A program made the position numbers and the translations under genes. Positions 62,105 to 64,000 of a stretch of 64,000 bases of DNA are shown piece after piece (the stretch's first letter is position 1; every line of letters starts with the position of its first letter). The stretch lies in assembly GCA_034509495.1 (NCBI GenBank), contig CM067503.1, forward strand, positions 10,232,494 through 10,296,493, read 5' to 3'. The notes beneath the pieces are model-generated. The model worked only from the letters and a program-made list of their open reading frames with translations, had not been told where the DNA came from and made no database searches. The DNA is from Acestrorhynchus altus (lineage: Eukaryota > Chordata > Actinopteri > Characiformes > Acestrorhynchidae).

Positions 62105-62400
62105 AACCTCTGTCCATAGGCCTCCCAGTGGCCATTCCATTATCTCTTTCTGCATACCTCCTAGTGGCTACCCACTATCTCTTTCCCTTGTGGTAATTCC
62201 ACTACCTATTTCTACGGGCTCCCTAGTGGCCATCCCAGAGCCTTTGTCTGCAGGTACTCTAATAGTCATTCTACTGTCTCTATGCTCCCTAATGGCCATT
62301 CCACTATCTCTATTCCTAGTGGCCATTCCACTATCTCTATTCCTAGTGGCCATTTTACCATTTCTTTTACCTAGTGGCCAGTCCACTAACATTGTCTACT
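62105..62400. repeat. minisatellite, unit about 27-33 bp
   Basis: Diverged repeats of ctagtggccattccactatc; the cleanest adjacent units are at about 62290-62372, where the spacing is 27 bp. The phrase recurs at 62127, 62161, 62223, 62259, 62289, 62316, 62343 and 62376. A 226-codon frame (61941-62621) running through it is an artefact of the array. Confidence 0.85.
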
Positions 62401-63313
62401 GGCCCAGTAGTCATTGTACTGCTTGTTTCTTTAGCCTACCCTATTCTAACAGTTCTAATAAAATGGGTGGAATTGTTTTTTTTTCAGCAACAGCAAAGAA
62501 TTCAAGCTCTCTCATTGTGCTAAGCCTTTGTGATGCATTAATTACTCGCAGCACACAAAAAAACACCCCAGCAATCAGCAGGAATGTCCCTAGCCAAGGC
62601 TGCCTGGGTTGCTATGCTTAGCTCCTTACCTGATTAGAGTGCCCGCTCCAGCTGTCTCCTCTTGCTGTCCTCAGAACAACACACTTTCAGCTCATTCACA
62701 AGGAGTCACAGTGGGGGAAACCGTCTAGAATGCTCCACCAAGAACTGTTCTCACCTCCCTGTGAAGAGAATACTAAGAGAAAAGCAGTGCTTTCCCTGTG
62801 TTTAGGTCCCTGTGGCATTCATTGGCGGCTAGGATGGTGTGTAGGAGAGACTGCTATTGTTTGCCCGTCAGGTGCTTGCTCTCGGATGAAACTTTACAGT
62901 GATGAATATGAGGTTATTTGCTTGGAAGTGTGTTGGAATTCCTCTGTAAACCCCACAGGAGGCTGTAAGGAGGCTCTGAGTCAGGCCTAGTCCAAGCCTG
63001 AAGACTTTGTTGAAGTCTGGCCATTAACATAACATTTGCACAGGCATTATTTAGACTGACTGGAGCTGTAATGCGTTATTCAAGAGGTTTCACCTGCGAA
63101 GACCCTTCTATCTCAGTGTGTCACATTCGTTGCTGTACTGAGCTAAAGATGGAGTAAAAGAAAGGAAAAGAGCAAATGTGTTAAAGAAGTCATGAATGTG
63201 AATGAGAAGAGTTTTCATTTGAACACCACTGTCAGGCACTGAAATGGTGCAGTCCAAGTTAATAAAAACCCTAGCATATCAAATCATATGAGAACAATCC
63301 TGCTTATTATGTA
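62401..63313. other. intron, nothing recognised
   Basis: ttttttcagcaacagcaaag near 62479 recurs at the end of the window. Otherwise plain. Confidence 0.45.
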
Positions 63314-63847
63314 CAGGGGTTGGACAATGAAACTGAAACACCTGTCATTTTAGTGTGGGAGGTTTCATGGCTAAATTGGAGCAGCCTGGTGGTCAATCTT
63401 CATTAATTACACATTGCACCAGTAAGAGCAGCGTGTGAAGGTTCAATTAGCAGGTAAGAGCACAGTTTTGCTCAAAATATTGCAATGCACACAACATTAT
63501 GGGTGACATACCAGAGTTCAAAGAGGACAAATTGTTGGTGCACATCTTGCTGGCGCATATTTGACCAAGACAGCAAGTCTTTGTGATGTATCAAGAGCCA
63601 CGGTATCCAGGGTAATGTCAGCACCACCAAGAAGGACCAACCACATCCAACAGGATTAACTGTGGACGCAAGAGGAAGCTGTCTGAAAGGGATGTTCGGG
63701 TGCTAACCCGGACTGTATCCAAAAAATGTCATTCCCAACAAGACGATTTGACGCTGTATTGGCCGCAAAAAGGAGGCCCAAGTTCACCATACTAATCAAT
63801 TATTGTGGTCTAAAACCAGGTGTTTCAGTTTCATTGCCAAACCCCTA
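63314..63847 (+). mobile_element. internally deleted Tc1-like transposon, both ends
   Basis: Left end caggggttggacaatgaaac followed by tgaaacacct; right end aggtgtttcagtttcattg followed by ccaaacccct. These are inverted repeats of about 30 bp, with TA at 63312-63313 and 63848-63849. The first part encodes the start of a transposase helix-turn-helix region (gttcaaagaggacaaattg onwards); at about 63725-63730 it jumps to the last codons (tcattcccaac, gacgctgtattggccgcaaa). Most of the catalytic domain is gone. 534 bp. Confidence 0.88.
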
Positions 63848-64000
63848 TATATATATATACAGGACACCCAAAGTCACAAGAAACTCTCTGCCCCCCCCAA
63901 CCCCCCCTCAGCTTACAGGCCATGCAAGCAACAGTGGCATTGTTCAGATGTCATTTTTTGTCTTATATATTTTTTTTCAGTAACAGCAAAGAAGTCAAGC
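63848..64000. other. window end: AT tract, C-runs, short repeat
   Basis: (AT)n at 63846-63860, C-runs at 63891-63898 and 63902-63908. The last 31 bases repeat the sequence at 62475-62507 with two changes. Confidence 0.6.

Noticed and set aside
62105..62400. CRISPR-like array
   Set aside because: Units are adjacent and diverged with no unique spacers, and the genome is vertebrate; it is a minisatellite.

Overview
The window is an internal piece of a large vertebrate protein-coding gene. Five exons on the + strand read, in one continuous frame, as the N-terminal half of delta-catenin 2 (CTNND2, the neuronal p120-catenin relative also called NPRAP). All five were identified by comparing their translations with the human protein from memory. 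The rest is intron, filled with simple repeats and old transposons. The host looks like a teleost fish: Tc1-like elements with typical fish sequence, TA-targeted MITEs, hAT-type MITEs, L2/RTE LINE fragments and very long (CA)n and (AT)n arrays. The mix of foldback elements and tRNA-like SINEs resembles otophysan fishes (characins or catfish); that last step is inference.

Exon layout: 25552-25586 (35 nt), 27590-27706 (117 nt), 35510-35706 (197 nt), 41593-42106 (514 nt) and 50514-50705 (192 nt), 1055 coding nt and 351 residues in all. Intron sizes between them are 2003, 7803, 5886 and 8407 bp, with more than 25.5 kb of intron upstream and more than 13 kb downstream. Every junction is AG/GT and every phase matches. 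The start codon and coiled-coil exons lie before the window; the exons for the rest of the linker, the armadillo repeats and the PDZ-binding C-terminus lie after it. No promoter, polyadenylation site, RNA gene, CRISPR array or second host gene was recognised.

Region by region: 1-25 kb is upstream intron with foldback elements (681, 8022, 13738, 19922), Tc1 relics (905, 5715), MITEs and microsatellites. 25-42 kb carries four exons, several MITEs, an unidentified block at 31.65-34.70 kb, and heavy CT/GA tracts around the exon at 35.5 kb. 42-51 kb has a second copy of the 5.7-kb Tc1 family, two LINE fragments and the fifth exon. 51-64 kb is downstream intron with a candidate conserved noncoding block (51.47 kb), a Tc1 relic at 52.7 kb, another Tc1 relic at 59.3 kb, a long (AT)n, a minisatellite at 62.1 kb and an internally deleted Tc1 copy with both ends at 63.3 kb.

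I found no convincing new biological system. The most useful leads are the 35-nt exon with a weak donor, the palindromic foldback family, a probable nested insertion at 8-9 kb, a possible 1.7-kb TTAA-flanked element, and the candidate regulatory blocks. Repeat boundaries are approximate unless a terminal repeat is described.
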